From the NCBI RefSeq assembly GCF_016598615.1, contig NZ_CP066831.1, positions 5,456,001-5,520,000 on the forward strand: a stretch of 64,000 nucleotides of DNA. Reading direction: 5' to 3'. Made by a program: the position numbers and the translations under genes. Shown here one piece after another: positions 8,769 to 18,378 of this stretch; within the stretch, counting starts at the first letter, position 1, and each line of letters starts with the position of its first letter. Below the pieces are notes generated by a model, which ran no database searches, had not been told where the DNA came from, and saw only the letters and a program-made list of their open reading frames with translations. The stretch is from Streptomyces liliifuscus (GTDB taxonomy: Bacteria > Actinomycetota > Actinomycetes > Streptomycetales > Streptomycetaceae).

Positions 8769-9851
8769 ATGGGTTCGGTTCGCGTAGCCATCGTCGGCGT
8801 GGGCAACTGCGCCGCCTCGCTGGTTCAGGGCGTCGAGTACTACAAGGATGCCGATCCGGCGTCCAAGGTGCCCGGCCTGATGCACGTCCAGTTCGGCGAC
8901 TACCACGTGGGTGACGTCGAGTTCGTCGCCGCCTTCGACGTCGACGCGAAGAAGGTCGGCCTCGACCTCTCGGACGCCATCGGTGCCAGCGAGAACAACA
9001 CCATCAAGATCTGCGACGTCCCGAACAAGGGCGTCACGGTCCAGCGCGGTCACACCTACGACGGTCTCGGCAAGTACTACCGCGAGACCATCGAGGAGTC
9101 CGCCGAGGCCCCGGTCGACATCGTCCAGATCCTCAAGGACAAGCAGGTCGACGTCCTCGTCTGCTACCTGCCCGTCGGTTCCGAGGACGCGGCGAAGTTC
9201 TACGCCCAGGCCGCCATCGACGCCAAGGTCGCCTTCGTCAACGCCCTCCCGGTCTTCATCGCCGGCACCAAGGAGTGGGCGGACAAGTTCACCGAGGCCG
9301 GCGTCCCGATCGTCGGCGACGACATCAAGTCGCAGGTCGGCGCCACCATCACGCACCGTGTGATGGCGAAGCTGTTCGAGGACCGCGGTGTCCGTCTTGA
9401 GCGCACCATGCAGCTCAACGTCGGCGGCAACATGGACTTCAAGAACATGCTGGAGCGCGACCGCCTCGAGTCCAAGAAGATCTCGAAGACGCAGGCCGTC
9501 ACCTCGCAGATCCCCGACCGCGACATGGGCGCGAAGAACGTCCACATCGGTCCCTCGGACTACGTGGCCTGGCTCGACGACCGCAAGTGGGCGTACGTCC
9601 GCCTCGAAGGCCGTGCCTTCGGTGACGTCCCGCTGAACCTGGAGTACAAGCTCGAGGTCTGGGACTCCCCGAACTCCGCGGGTGTCATCATCGACGCCCT
9701 GCGTGCCGCGAAGATCGCCAAGGACCGTGGCATCGGCGGCCCGATCCTCTCCGCGTCGAGCTACTTCATGAAGTCGCCGCCGGTCCAGTACTTCGACGAC
9801 GAGGCCTACGACAACGTCGAGAAGTTCATCAAGGGCGAGGTCGAGCGCTAA
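8769..9851 (+). CDS. ino1: myo-inositol-1-phosphate synthase
   Basis: A 360-residue NAD-dependent enzyme that converts glucose-6-phosphate to inositol-1-phosphate, the first step towards phosphatidylinositol and mycothiol. The Rossmann motif is VAIVGVGNCAASL at the N-terminus. Typical actinobacterial stretches follow: FDVDAKKVG, MQLNVGGNMDFKNML and the lysine-rich LESKKISKTQAV. The ATG at 8769 has GGGAG nine bases upstream. A GTG at 8721 that overlaps the padR stop would add 16 residues but has no homologous look. The length fits the short bacterial family. Confidence 0.93.
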   Translation: MGSVRVAIVGVGNCAASLVQGVEYYKDADPASKVPGLMHVQFGDYHVGDVEFVAAFDVDAKKVGLDLSDAIGASENNTIKICDVPNKGVTVQRGHTYDGLGKYYRETIEESAEAPVDIVQILKDKQVDVLVCYLPVGSEDAAKFYAQAAIDAKVAFVNALPVFIAGTKEWADKFTEAGVPIVGDDIKSQVGATITHRVMAKLFEDRGVRLERTMQLNVGGNMDFKNMLERDRLESKKISKTQAVTSQIPDRDMGAKNVHIGPSDYVAWLDDRKWAYVRLEGRAFGDVPLNLEYKLEVWDSPNSAGVIIDALRAAKIAKDRGIGGPILSASSYFMKSPPVQYFDDEAYDNVEKFIKGEVER

Positions 9852-9874
9852 AACGCTTGATGTGCCGCTCTGTT

Positions 9875-9907
9875 GAGGGTCCCCGGGTCGCAAGCCCGGG
9901 GACCCTC
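9875..9907 (+). terminator. terminator after inositol-phosphate synthase
   Basis: Perfect 13-base arms (GAGGGTCCCCGGG) around a 7-base loop, 24 bases after the stop codon. No T-run is present. Confidence 0.85.
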
Positions 9908-9929
9908 CTCGTATGTGAGGCTGTGCCCC

Positions 9930-11195
9930 ATGGCTGTCGTGCGTGACCTGCGCGTCCTCCTGCGCTTCGGGAACTTCCGGCGTCTGCTCGCCGTCCGGCT
10001 GTTGTCGCAGGGTGCCGACGGCGTCTATCAGGTCGCGCTCGCCACATATGTCGTCTTCTCACCGGAGAAGCAGACCTCGGCGGCGGCGATCGCCTCGGCA
10101 ATGGCCGTCCTGCTGCTCCCGTACTCCCTCGTAGGCCCCTTCGCCGGCGTCCTGCTGGACCGCTGGAGTCGCCGCCAGGTCTTCCTGTACGGGAACCTGC
10201 TACGGGCGGCGCTGGCCGCTCTGACGGCCGTCCTCATGCTGAGCGGCGTGCCGGACTGGCTCTTCTACGCGTCCGCCCTGTGCGTGACCGCGGTCAACCG
10301 GTTCGTCCTGGCGGGCTTGTCCGCCGCACTGCCCCGCGTCGTCGACTCCGAGCGCCTGGTGATGGCCAACTCCCTGTCACCCACGGCCGGAACGCTCGCC
10401 GCGACCGTGGGCGGCGGTCTCGCTTTCGTCGTCCGTCTGGTCGCCTCGGACTCCGACGCGGCGGTCGTCCTCGTCGGAGCGGCCCTCTATGTGTGCTCCG
10501 CGCTCGCCTCGCTGCGCCTGGCGCCGGACCTTCTGGGCCCCGACCGGGAGTTGGTGCATCCACGGTTGAAGGCAGCACTGGTCGGTACGGCACACGGCCT
10601 GACGTCAGGCGTACGCCATCTGGCCGAGCCCGGACGAAGGGAGGCCGCCCGGGCCCTGGCCGCGATGACGCTGATGCGGTTCTGCTACGGCGCCCTGACG
10701 GTCATGGTGCTGATGCTCTGCCGGTACGCCTGGTCGTCGGGCTCGGACGACGACGGGCTCGCCCTCCTGGGCCTGGCCGTGGGTATCTCCGGAGCGGGCT
10801 TCTTCGCCGCGGCGGTGCTGACCCCGGCGGCGGTCGGCCGACTGGGTCCCAGCGGCTGGATCATCGCCTGTGCCGGATCCGCCGCGGTCCTGGAGCCGGC
10901 GCTCGGGCTGCCGTTCGCCGAAGTGCCCATACTGGTCGCGGCCTTCGTCCTCGGTCTGACCACCCAGGGCGCGAAGATCGCCACGGACACCGTGGTCCAG
11001 TCATCCGTCGACGACGGTTTCCGTGGCCGGATCTTCGCCGTCTACGACGTTCTGTTCAACGTGGCCTTCGTCGGCGCCGCCGCGGTGGCCGCGCTGATGC
11101 TGCCTCCTGACGGCCGCTCAGTCGCGCTGGTGGTCACGGTGGCCGTTATCTACGGGGCAGTTGCTGCGGCTATGGCCCGCTTTGCTCGGCAGTAA
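9930..11195 (+). CDS. MFS transporter
   Basis: A 421-residue protein with about 12 hydrophobic helices. The cytoplasmic loop between helices 2 and 3 carries the MFS signature region as GVLLDRWSRRQVFLYGNLLR. The opening FRRLLAVRLLSQGADGVYQVAL resembles the drug-efflux (MFS_3) group. The ATG at 9930 has GTGAGG about ten bases upstream. It is monocistronic between two terminator-like regions. The substrate cannot be read from the sequence. Confidence 0.85.
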   Translation: MAVVRDLRVLLRFGNFRRLLAVRLLSQGADGVYQVALATYVVFSPEKQTSAAAIASAMAVLLLPYSLVGPFAGVLLDRWSRRQVFLYGNLLRAALAALTAVLMLSGVPDWLFYASALCVTAVNRFVLAGLSAALPRVVDSERLVMANSLSPTAGTLAATVGGGLAFVVRLVASDSDAAVVLVGAALYVCSALASLRLAPDLLGPDRELVHPRLKAALVGTAHGLTSGVRHLAEPGRREAARALAAMTLMRFCYGALTVMVLMLCRYAWSSGSDDDGLALLGLAVGISGAGFFAAAVLTPAAVGRLGPSGWIIACAGSAAVLEPALGLPFAEVPILVAAFVLGLTTQGAKIATDTVVQSSVDDGFRGRIFAVYDVLFNVAFVGAAAVAALMLPPDGRSVALVVTVAVIYGAVAAAMARFARQ

Positions 11196-11311
11196 GTGTC
11201 ACATCAATGACACAGAGCCACTGTGGGCTACAGAGTTGTCAGTGGCGGCCGGTAGCTTACGTGCGTCTTATTTCGCGCCACGCGCTCCTACGTCCGAGGG
11301 GGACCCTCAAA

Positions 11312-11809
11312 GTGACCACTCCGCCGCCCCAAGGCCAGAACCCGTTCGCACAGGGGCAGCCGCCCCAGGGCCAGAACCCCTACGGGCAGCCCCCGAGTGG
11401 GAACCCGTACGGCCAGACGCAGCCCGGAGACCCCCAGCAGTCCCCGTACTTCAACCAGGGTGCGCCGGTTCCGCCGCCGGCTCCGGCGCGTAGCGGCTTC
11501 AAGAAGTACCTGCGGTTCATCATTCCCGTGGCCGTGCTGTCCATAGCCGCCGGCACCTACTTCTTCGGTGGCGACGACGCCACGAAGCTCAAGGCCGGCG
11601 ACTGCCTGCGCAACACGGGCTCCGACTCCAACGCCACGGTCGAGAAGCTCGACTGCGGCGACTCGAAGGCCACCCACAAGGTTCTGGCCAAGAAGGACGG
11701 CTCCAGCCTGGCGCAGCTCGCCTGCCAGTCCGTCCAGGGCACCACTGCTGCTCTCTCCTGGAAGGAAGGGTCCGACTCCTTCGTTCTCTGCCTGGCAGAC
11801 AACAAGTAG
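11312..11809 (+). CDS. proline-rich membrane-anchored protein, LppU/SCO3897 type
   Basis: A 165-residue protein. Residues 1 to about 58 are a Pro/Gln/Gly/Tyr-rich cytoplasmic segment with repeats such as PPQGQNPYGQPPSGN. One transmembrane helix follows (about 66-85, FIIPVAVLSIAAGTYFFGG), then an extracytoplasmic domain with three cysteines (GDCLRN, KLDCGD, LACQSV) and a final VLCLADNK. This matches the LppU/SCO3897 family, whose function is unknown. The GTG at 11312 follows GAGGGGGA with an 8-base spacer. Confidence 0.8.
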   Translation: MTTPPPQGQNPFAQGQPPQGQNPYGQPPSGNPYGQTQPGDPQQSPYFNQGAPVPPPAPARSGFKKYLRFIIPVAVLSIAAGTYFFGGDDATKLKAGDCLRNTGSDSNATVEKLDCGDSKATHKVLAKKDGSSLAQLACQSVQGTTAALSWKEGSDSFVLCLADNK

Positions 11810-11824
11810 GAGCGGTGCGGACAC

Positions 11825-11858
11825 GAGGGGCGTTGTTTCACGTGAAACAACGCCCCTC
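11825..11858 (+). terminator. 34-bp perfect palindrome with parS at its centre (terminator)
   Basis: Arms of 17 bases, GAGGGGCGTTGTTTCAC and its exact complement, meet without a loop. The centre is a perfect parS. It lies 16 bases after the LppU-like stop codon, so the transcript would form a hairpin while the DNA binds ParB. Confidence 0.7.
11835..11848. other. parS: parS site (ParB binding)
   Basis: A perfect GTTTCACGTGAAAC at the centre of the 34-bp palindrome. Confidence 0.95.
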
Positions 11859-11881
11859 GGCAGGTCCGGCTCCAGGAGCGT

Positions 11882-11909
11882 GAGTCATGTTTCACGTGAA
11901 ACATGACTC
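11882..11909 (-). terminator. 28-bp perfect palindrome with parS at its centre
   Basis: Arms GAGTCATGTTTCAC and its exact complement. It lies just after the stop codon of the tRNA nucleotidyltransferase gene (minus) and is convergent with the 11825 palindrome, so it may terminate that gene. No loop is present and there is only a short T-run. Confidence 0.5.
11889..11902. other. parS: parS site (ParB binding)
   Basis: A perfect GTTTCACGTGAAAC within the 28-bp palindrome, 54 bp from the 11835 site. Confidence 0.95.
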
Positions 11910-11920
11910 GCCGCGCCTCC

Positions 11921-13387
11921 TCAGTTCTGTTCGGCCCACCACTCCTTGAGCGCCGACACCGCTGCGTCGTACTCCATCGGTCCGTTCTCCAGACGCAGTT
12001 CCAGCAGGTACTTGTAGGCCTGCCCGATGGCCGGACCGGGCGCGATACCCAGGATCTCCATGATCTGGTTCCCGTCGAGGTCGGGCCGGATCGCGTCCAG
12101 CTCCTCCTGCTCCTGAAGCTGGGCGATGCGCTCCTCCAGGCCGTCGTACGCGCGTGAGAGGGCGGCGGCCTTGCGCTTGTTACGCGTCGTGCAGTCCGAG
12201 CGGGTCAGCTTGTGGAGACGGCCGAGGAGCGGGCCCGCGTCACGCACGTACCGGCGGACCGCGGAGTCCGTCCACTCCCCGGTGCCGTAGCCGTGGAAAC
12301 GCAGGTGCAGCTCGACCAGACGCGAGACGTCCTTCACGAGCTCGTTGGAGTACTTGAGCTCGGTCATCCGCTTCTTGGTCATCTTGGCGCCCACCACCTC
12401 GTGATGGTGGAAGGAGACCCGCCCGTCCGTCTCGAAGCGACGCGTCCGCGGCTTGCCGATGTCATGCAGCAGTGCGGCCAGGCGCAGCGTGAGGTCGGGA
12501 CCGTTCTCCTCCAGCGCCATCGCCTGCTCCAGGACGATCAGCGTGTGGTCGTAGACATCCTTGTGCCGATGGTGCTCATCCCGCTCCAGGCGCAGGGCGG
12601 GCAGCTCGGGCAGCACCCGGTCGGCGAGCCCGGTGTCGACGAGCAGTGTCAGTCCCTTCCGCGGGTGAGCGGACAGGACCAGCTTGTTCAGCTCGTCACG
12701 CACGCGCTCGGAGGAGACGATCTCGATGCGCTCGGCCATGGCCTTCATCGCCGCGACGACGTCCGGCGCCACCTCGAAGTCGAGCTGCGCGGCGAACCGA
12801 GCGGCCCGCATCATCCGCAGCGGGTCATCGGAGAAGGAGGCCTCGGGTGTGCTCGGAGTCCGCAGAACGCGCGCGGCAAGATCGTCGAGCCCACCGTGCG
12901 GATCGATGAACTCCTTCTCGGGGAGCGCCACGGCCATCGCGTTCACCGTGAAGTCACGGCGCACCAGATCTTCCTCAATAGAGTCGCCGTACGAGACCTC
13001 GGGCTTGCGCGAGGTCCGGTCGTACGCCTCCGAGCGGTACGTCGTCACCTCGATCTGGAAGCTCTGGTCGACGTCTCCGACGCGGGCGTCCTTCTGACCA
13101 CCGACCGTGCCGAAGGCGATCCCGACCTCCCATACGGCGTCCGCCCAGGGCCGCATGATCTTCAGTACGTCCTCGGGCCGGGCGTCGGTCGTGAAGTCCA
13201 GGTCGTTGCCGAGCCGGCCGAGGAGGGCATCCCGGACCGAGCCGCCGACCAGGGCGAGGGAGAACCCGGCCTCCTGGAAACGGCGGGCGAGCTCATCGGC
13301 GACGGGGGACACCCGCAGCAGTTCGCTCACCGCGCGGCTCTGCACCTGATTCAGGGCACTGGGATTGTCTTCGTTGGCGTTCGGCAC
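11921..13387 (-). CDS. CCA tRNA nucleotidyltransferase
   Basis: About 488 residues. It adds or repairs the CCA end of tRNAs. The class II nucleotidyltransferase head has LVGGSVRDALLGRLGNDLDF (GG and DxD metal ligands) and RRDFTVNAMA. An RNA-binding region follows, then an HD domain with LAALLHDIGKPRT, as in bifunctional cca/PcnB proteins. The frame is open to 13456, but I prefer the GTG at 13387 (NANEDNPSALNQVQ). A TACCCT hexamer lies eight bases before it and no good Shine-Dalgarno is present, so the mRNA may be leaderless (inference). Confidence 0.9.
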   Translation of the reverse strand: MPNANEDNPSALNQVQSRAVSELLRVSPVADELARRFQEAGFSLALVGGSVRDALLGRLGNDLDFTTDARPEDVLKIMRPWADAVWEVGIAFGTVGGQKDARVGDVDQSFQIEVTTYRSEAYDRTSRKPEVSYGDSIEEDLVRRDFTVNAMAVALPEKEFIDPHGGLDDLAARVLRTPSTPEASFSDDPLRMMRAARFAAQLDFEVAPDVVAAMKAMAERIEIVSSERVRDELNKLVLSAHPRKGLTLLVDTGLADRVLPELPALRLERDEHHRHKDVYDHTLIVLEQAMALEENGPDLTLRLAALLHDIGKPRTRRFETDGRVSFHHHEVVGAKMTKKRMTELKYSNELVKDVSRLVELHLRFHGYGTGEWTDSAVRRYVRDAGPLLGRLHKLTRSDCTTRNKRKAAALSRAYDGLEERIAQLQEQEELDAIRPDLDGNQIMEILGIAPGPAIGQAYKYLLELRLENGPMEYDAAVSALKEWWAEQN

Positions 13388-13621
13388 AACAGAAAAGGGT
13401 ACGTGGCCCGGACCCCCGCGGGCGCCTCCATTAAACGTGCACTGGAACCTTCCCACGTCCCTGCGGGATCCTCGTCACTGATAGGCGGACATAGTGGGAC
13501 AGTGCGGCCTCGTCTCCGATCTTGTGGACCGGACCGCGGCACTTACCCTCAGCGCGCATCGTTACCATGCGTGGACGCACATTCCGACGACCACTGACGA
13601 CGACGAGGGACGGGCGAGCGC

Positions 13622-15985
13622 GTGGCCGAGGCGGCAGACTTCCAGGGGATGACTCCCTCACCTGCCCGCCGCTGGCTGCGGCGCACCGGGGCGCTGCTGG
13701 CCGCGGCTCCCCTGCTGGCCGGCCTCTGCCAGCTGCCTGTGGCGCCGTCCGCGTACGCTGCCGAGCGCAGCGCCGCAGCGGAGGTCTCCGGCTCCCGTAC
13801 GGTCGATGTCTCCCTGGACACGCTGAGTCCTCGCGTGCCCTCCGACGGTGACACGCTCACCGTCTCCGGCAGGATCGTCAACAAGGGCAAGCAGACGATC
13901 ACTGACGCGCACGTCGGTCTGCGGGTGGGCCCGACGATGAACGGCCGCTCGGCGATCGACACCGCCGCACAGAGCAACCCGTACGCGGGTACGGACGTCG
14001 GCGGCAAGTACGTCGCGAAGTTCTCCAAGCTGGCGCCGGGCGTCCCGCAGACCTTCAGCATCTCCGTTCCCGTCGACAAGCTGCCCCTCAGCTCCGACGG
14101 CGTCTACCAGCTCGGTGTCACGCTGACCGGCAGGACCGCCGCCGCGGCGTACGACCAGATCCTCGGGATCGAGCGGACGTTCCTGCCGTGGCAGCCCGAC
14201 GCGGCGGACACGAAGACCCGGACCACGTACCTCTGGCCGCTCATCTCCACCTCCCACATGACGGCCGAGACGGGTTCGAACGAGCAGCAGACCCCCGTCT
14301 TCAAGGACGACGACCTGGCCGCGGAGCTCGCCCCCGGCGGACGCCTGCAGCAGCTCCTCGCGCTCGGCAAGAACCTCGACGTCACGTGGGTCGTCGACCC
14401 GGATCTGCTGGCGTCCGTCGACGCGATGACCCGCAGCTACCGCGTCCAGGTGAACGGCTCCAGCACGACGACCACGGCGGGCACGCACCAGGCGGTGGCC
14501 AAGCAGTGGCTCTCCGAGCTGGAGAAGACGGTCGAGAACGAGGAAGTCGTCGCTCTTCCCTTCGCCGACCCGGATCTGGCGTCGCTGGCCCACAACGGAA
14601 AGACCGCCACCGGGTCGCTCAGCCGTCTCAAGGACGCCACCACGGTGGCAGCGACGACGGTGGAGTCGATCCTCCATGTGACGCCCAGCACGGACTACGC
14701 CTGGCCCGCGAACGGCGCGATCGACCCCTCGATCGTGAAGGTCGCCACCTCGGCCGGGGCCGACACGGTGATCTCCCGCAGCGACAGCCTGAAGGAGGCC
14801 GGAAGCCTGCCGTACACGCCGTCCGCGGCGCGTCCGATCGGCGGCGGCACCACCGCGGTGGTCGCTGACGCCCGTCTGTCGACGGCGTTCCAGGGCGACA
14901 TGACGGTCGCGGGCAACGCCACGCTCGCCGTGCAGAAGTTCCTCGCCCAGAGCCTGATGTTCTCGCTCCAGGTCCCGGACAAGCAGCGCAGCGTCGTGGT
15001 CGCCCCGCAGCGCATGCCGACCTCCAGCCAGGCCCAGGCGATGGCACAGGCACTGACGGCGCTCCAGGACGGAACCTGGTCGCAGTCGGCGGACCTGTCC
15101 GCGGCCACCAAGGCCAAGCCTGACTCGGGCGCCACCACGCGCGTCCCGTCGGTGGGGTCGTACCCGAAGTCGCTGCGCAACCAGGAACTGCCGCAGGACG
15201 CCTTCGTGCAGATCGAGCGCACGCAGGACAACCTCGACAGCTTCCAGGTGATCCTCGCTGACAAGTCCCGCGTGGCCACCCCCTTCGGGCGGGCCATGGA
15301 CCGGTCGGTGTCCACGTCCTGGCGCGGCCGCAGCACCGATGCGACGCTCTACCGCGACGGTGTGGAGGCGTATCTCACCCGGCTCACCGAGAGTGTCGGA
15401 CTGATCGAGAAGTCCGAGGCGAAGCTGTCAGGCCGCAGCGCCACGATCCCCGTGACGGTGCAGAACAATCTCGTCCAGGGTGTCGATCACCTGACTCTGC
15501 GCCTGACCTCGACCCAGCCGAGCCGCCTCAGCATCGGTGACGGCGCCTACGACGAACAGCCGGTCTCGGTCTCGGGCGGACACAGCCAGTCGGTGAAGTT
15601 CACCACCAACGCCCACGCCAACGGCCGGGCGGGAGTCGTCGCCCAGCTGTTCACGGAGGACGGCCGGCCGTACGGTCCCGAGGTCGCCTTCGATGTGAAG
15701 GTCACCGAGATCACCGCCACGGTGATGCTGGTCATCGCCGGTGGTGTCCTGCTGCTCGTGCTCGCCGGGTTCCGGATGTACACCCAGCGCAAGCGCGCGG
15801 CCGCCCGCCAGGCCACGCAGGAGGAATCCGAGAACGCCCCAGCGGACGGCGAGGACCAGGCCGCTCCCGAAGCATCCGAGGCCGAGTCGAGGGCACACGA
15901 GCCGGAGCACCCGAGTGACCCTTCACCGGACACCGCAGCGGAAATCACTGACCCGTCCGGCACTGGTGAGAGAGTGGACCGTTGA
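13622..15985 (+). CDS. DUF6049-type secreted/membrane-anchored protein
   Basis: About 787 residues. A signal peptide follows a short N-terminus (RRTGALLAAAPLLAGLCQL), with probable cleavage near APSAYA-AE. A large extracytoplasmic region follows, and one C-terminal transmembrane helix (about 700-720, VMLVIAGGVLLLVLAGFRMY). The last 70 residues are acidic and cytoplasmic. The beginning of the mature part looks like a beta-sandwich (DTLTVSGRIVNKGKQ). The gene always precedes murJ in this actinobacterial cluster (family knowledge), so a role in wall precursor export is likely but unproven. The GTG at 13622 is used; the ATG at 13649 is an alternative. Confidence 0.85.
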   Translation: MAEAADFQGMTPSPARRWLRRTGALLAAAPLLAGLCQLPVAPSAYAAERSAAAEVSGSRTVDVSLDTLSPRVPSDGDTLTVSGRIVNKGKQTITDAHVGLRVGPTMNGRSAIDTAAQSNPYAGTDVGGKYVAKFSKLAPGVPQTFSISVPVDKLPLSSDGVYQLGVTLTGRTAAAAYDQILGIERTFLPWQPDAADTKTRTTYLWPLISTSHMTAETGSNEQQTPVFKDDDLAAELAPGGRLQQLLALGKNLDVTWVVDPDLLASVDAMTRSYRVQVNGSSTTTTAGTHQAVAKQWLSELEKTVENEEVVALPFADPDLASLAHNGKTATGSLSRLKDATTVAATTVESILHVTPSTDYAWPANGAIDPSIVKVATSAGADTVISRSDSLKEAGSLPYTPSAARPIGGGTTAVVADARLSTAFQGDMTVAGNATLAVQKFLAQSLMFSLQVPDKQRSVVVAPQRMPTSSQAQAMAQALTALQDGTWSQSADLSAATKAKPDSGATTRVPSVGSYPKSLRNQELPQDAFVQIERTQDNLDSFQVILADKSRVATPFGRAMDRSVSTSWRGRSTDATLYRDGVEAYLTRLTESVGLIEKSEAKLSGRSATIPVTVQNNLVQGVDHLTLRLTSTQPSRLSIGDGAYDEQPVSVSGGHSQSVKFTTNAHANGRAGVVAQLFTEDGRPYGPEVAFDVKVTEITATVMLVIAGGVLLLVLAGFRMYTQRKRAAARQATQEESENAPADGEDQAAPEASEAESRAHEPEHPSDPSPDTAAEITDPSGTGERVDR

Positions 15986-16031
15986 GCGATGTCGCGGCCG
16001 GTGGGCCCGGGGACGATGAGGTGGGGTAACC

Positions 16032-18260
16032 ATGAACGCGCCGTACGACGGTGACCGCGGTCAGGGCGCGGGCGGCTCCGGCTACCCCGACGACCCGCCG
16101 CAGGGCCCGCCGGAGCCCGGCGAGGTGCCTCAGCAACCCGCACCCGACGTGTACCTCCAGGATGCCTACGCCCAGGATCCCTACCGGGCGCAGGATCTCG
16201 CCGCCCAGGACCCTGTCACCGAGGCCCTCTACGACCGCGCCGCGCATCCCCCGCCGCCGCCCGGCACCTACCAGCCGCAGCCCCCGCTCTACGCTCAGCC
16301 GCCCCAGTCCCCGTACGCCCCGGACCCGCGCGTGTGGGCCCAGACTCCGGCCCCGGAGCCGGAGGGCCCCACCCAGTACCTGCCGTACGGCGACGACCCC
16401 CGTACGACCCAGTTCGTGGGCGTCGACGACCTGGTGACCCAGGCCGGCGAGCAGCGCCATGAGCCGGACGCCTTCGCTCATCTCTTCCGGGACCAGCAGC
16501 AGGGCGGCGCGTACCCGCCCGCGGGGGGTCCGCCCAGCGTGCCCTCTCCGACGCCGGAACCCGCTCCGGCTGCCGAGCAGCCTTCGACGCCCCCGCCCGC
16601 ACCTGCGCCGGCGGCCGCGAAGAAGTCCGGTGGCCGTGCGTCCGGCCTGCTGAAGTCCAGTGCGGTCATGGCGGCGGGCACCATGGTGTCCCGCCTCACC
16701 GGCTTCATCCGCTCCGCGCTGATCGTCGCGGCGCTGGGCGTCGGCCTCCTAGGCGACACCTTCCAGGTCGCCTACCAGCTGCCGACGATGATCTACATCC
16801 TGACCGTCGGCGGCGGCCTCAACTCCGTCTTCGTACCGCAGCTGGTGCGCGCCATGAAGGACGACGAGGACGGTGGTGAGGCATTCGCCAACCGGCTGCT
16901 GACCCTCGTCGTGGTGGTTCTCGGCGCGCTCACCGCGCTCGCGGTCCTCGCCGCTCCGCTTCTGGTCCGCGTGCTGTCGACGCCGGTCGCCAGGGACGCG
17001 GCTGCCAACGACGTCGCTGTCACCTTCGCCCGCTACTTCCTGCCCACGATCTTCTTCATGGGCATCCACGTGGTGATGGGCCAGATCCTCAACGCGCGCG
17101 GCAGGTTCGGCGCGATGATGTGGACCCCGGTCCTCAACAACGTCGTCATCATCGTGACGCTCGGACTGTTCATCTGGGTGTACGGCACCGCCGAGAACTC
17201 CGGCATGAAGGCCACGACGATTCCGCCGGAGGGCGAGCGGCTGCTCGGCATCGGCGTCCTGCTCGGCCTCGTAGTCCAGGCCCTGGCGATGATCCCGTAC
17301 CTCCGGGAGACCGGATTCCGGCTGCGGCTGCGCTTCGACTGGAAGGGCCACGGGCTCGGCAAGGCGGCGATGCTCGCCAAGTGGACCGTGCTCTTCGTCC
17401 TCGCCAACCAGGCCGGCGCGATCGTTGTGACCCAGCTGTCCACCGCGGCAGGCAAGGACTCCCCGGTCGACGGCACCGGCTTCGCGGCCTACGCCAACGC
17501 CCAGCTCATCTGGGGCCTCCCGCAGGCCATCATCACGGTCTCCCTGATGGCCGCCCTGCTGCCTCGCCTCTCGCGTTCGGCCCATGAGGGCGACAGCGGC
17601 GCGGTCCGCGACGACATCTCGCAGGGGCTGCGTACGACCGCCGTGGCGATCGTGCCGATCTCCTTCGGCTTCGTCGCGCTCGGCATCCCGATGTGCACGC
17701 TGATGTTCGGCTCCTCCGGGACCAGCGAAGCGACGAACATGGGCTACATGCTGATGGCCTTCGGCCTGGGCCTGATCCCGTACTCCGTGCAGTACGTCGT
17801 GCTGCGCGCCTTCTACGCGTACGAGGACACCCGGACCCCCTTCTACAACACGGTCATCGTGGCCGCCGTCAACGCCGGGGCGTCGGCGCTCTGTTTCTTC
17901 CTGCTTCCCCCGCGCTGGGCGGTGGCGGGCATGGCCGCGTCGTACGGTCTTGCCTACGCGATCGGCGTCGGGGTCGCGTGGAGCCGGCTGCGCAAGCGGC
18001 TGGGCGGCGACCTGGACGGTGGCCGGGTCCTGCGCACATACGCACGGCTCGGTATCGCATCGGTACCGGCCGCACTGCTCAGTGGTGCGGCCTGCTACGG
18101 AATCGGCCACACACTGGGACAGGGCGTCGGCGGCTCGTTCGCCTCCCTGCTCGGCGGTGGTGTCGTACTGCTCGGTGTCTTCTACGTCGCGGCGCGGCGG
18201 ATGCGCATCGAGGAGCTGAACGGAATGGTCGGCATGGTCCGCGGGCGCCTTGGGCGCTGA
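16032..18260 (+). CDS. murJ: lipid II flippase MurJ (MviN)
   Basis: A 742-residue protein. Residues 1 to about 205 are a Pro/Gln/Tyr-rich cytoplasmic extension typical of Streptomyces. The rest is the MOP-family core of about 14 helices, starting SSAVMAAGTMVSRLTGFIRS, the MurJ signature. It moves lipid II to the outer face of the membrane. Other core motifs are LPTMIYILTVGGGLNSVF and FVLANQAGAIVVTQLS. The ATG at 16032 has GGTGGGG upstream. Unlike the mycobacterial protein it ends right after the membrane core, and the pseudokinase part is a separate gene just downstream. Confidence 0.95.
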   Translation: MNAPYDGDRGQGAGGSGYPDDPPQGPPEPGEVPQQPAPDVYLQDAYAQDPYRAQDLAAQDPVTEALYDRAAHPPPPPGTYQPQPPLYAQPPQSPYAPDPRVWAQTPAPEPEGPTQYLPYGDDPRTTQFVGVDDLVTQAGEQRHEPDAFAHLFRDQQQGGAYPPAGGPPSVPSPTPEPAPAAEQPSTPPPAPAPAAAKKSGGRASGLLKSSAVMAAGTMVSRLTGFIRSALIVAALGVGLLGDTFQVAYQLPTMIYILTVGGGLNSVFVPQLVRAMKDDEDGGEAFANRLLTLVVVVLGALTALAVLAAPLLVRVLSTPVARDAAANDVAVTFARYFLPTIFFMGIHVVMGQILNARGRFGAMMWTPVLNNVVIIVTLGLFIWVYGTAENSGMKATTIPPEGERLLGIGVLLGLVVQALAMIPYLRETGFRLRLRFDWKGHGLGKAAMLAKWTVLFVLANQAGAIVVTQLSTAAGKDSPVDGTGFAAYANAQLIWGLPQAIITVSLMAALLPRLSRSAHEGDSGAVRDDISQGLRTTAVAIVPISFGFVALGIPMCTLMFGSSGTSEATNMGYMLMAFGLGLIPYSVQYVVLRAFYAYEDTRTPFYNTVIVAAVNAGASALCFFLLPPRWAVAGMAASYGLAYAIGVGVAWSRLRKRLGGDLDGGRVLRTYARLGIASVPAALLSGAACYGIGHTLGQGVGGSFASLLGGGVVLLGVFYVAARRMRIEELNGMVGMVRGRLGR

Positions 18261-18378
18261 GACGGGGGTAGGCGCACAACCATCGTGCGCGACCGCGTGT
18301 CGTGCATAGGGGCGGACTGTGGGCACAATTGGCTTTGGCGTCGGACAGCGCGCAATGGATGGGGAGGCAGGAACGACG

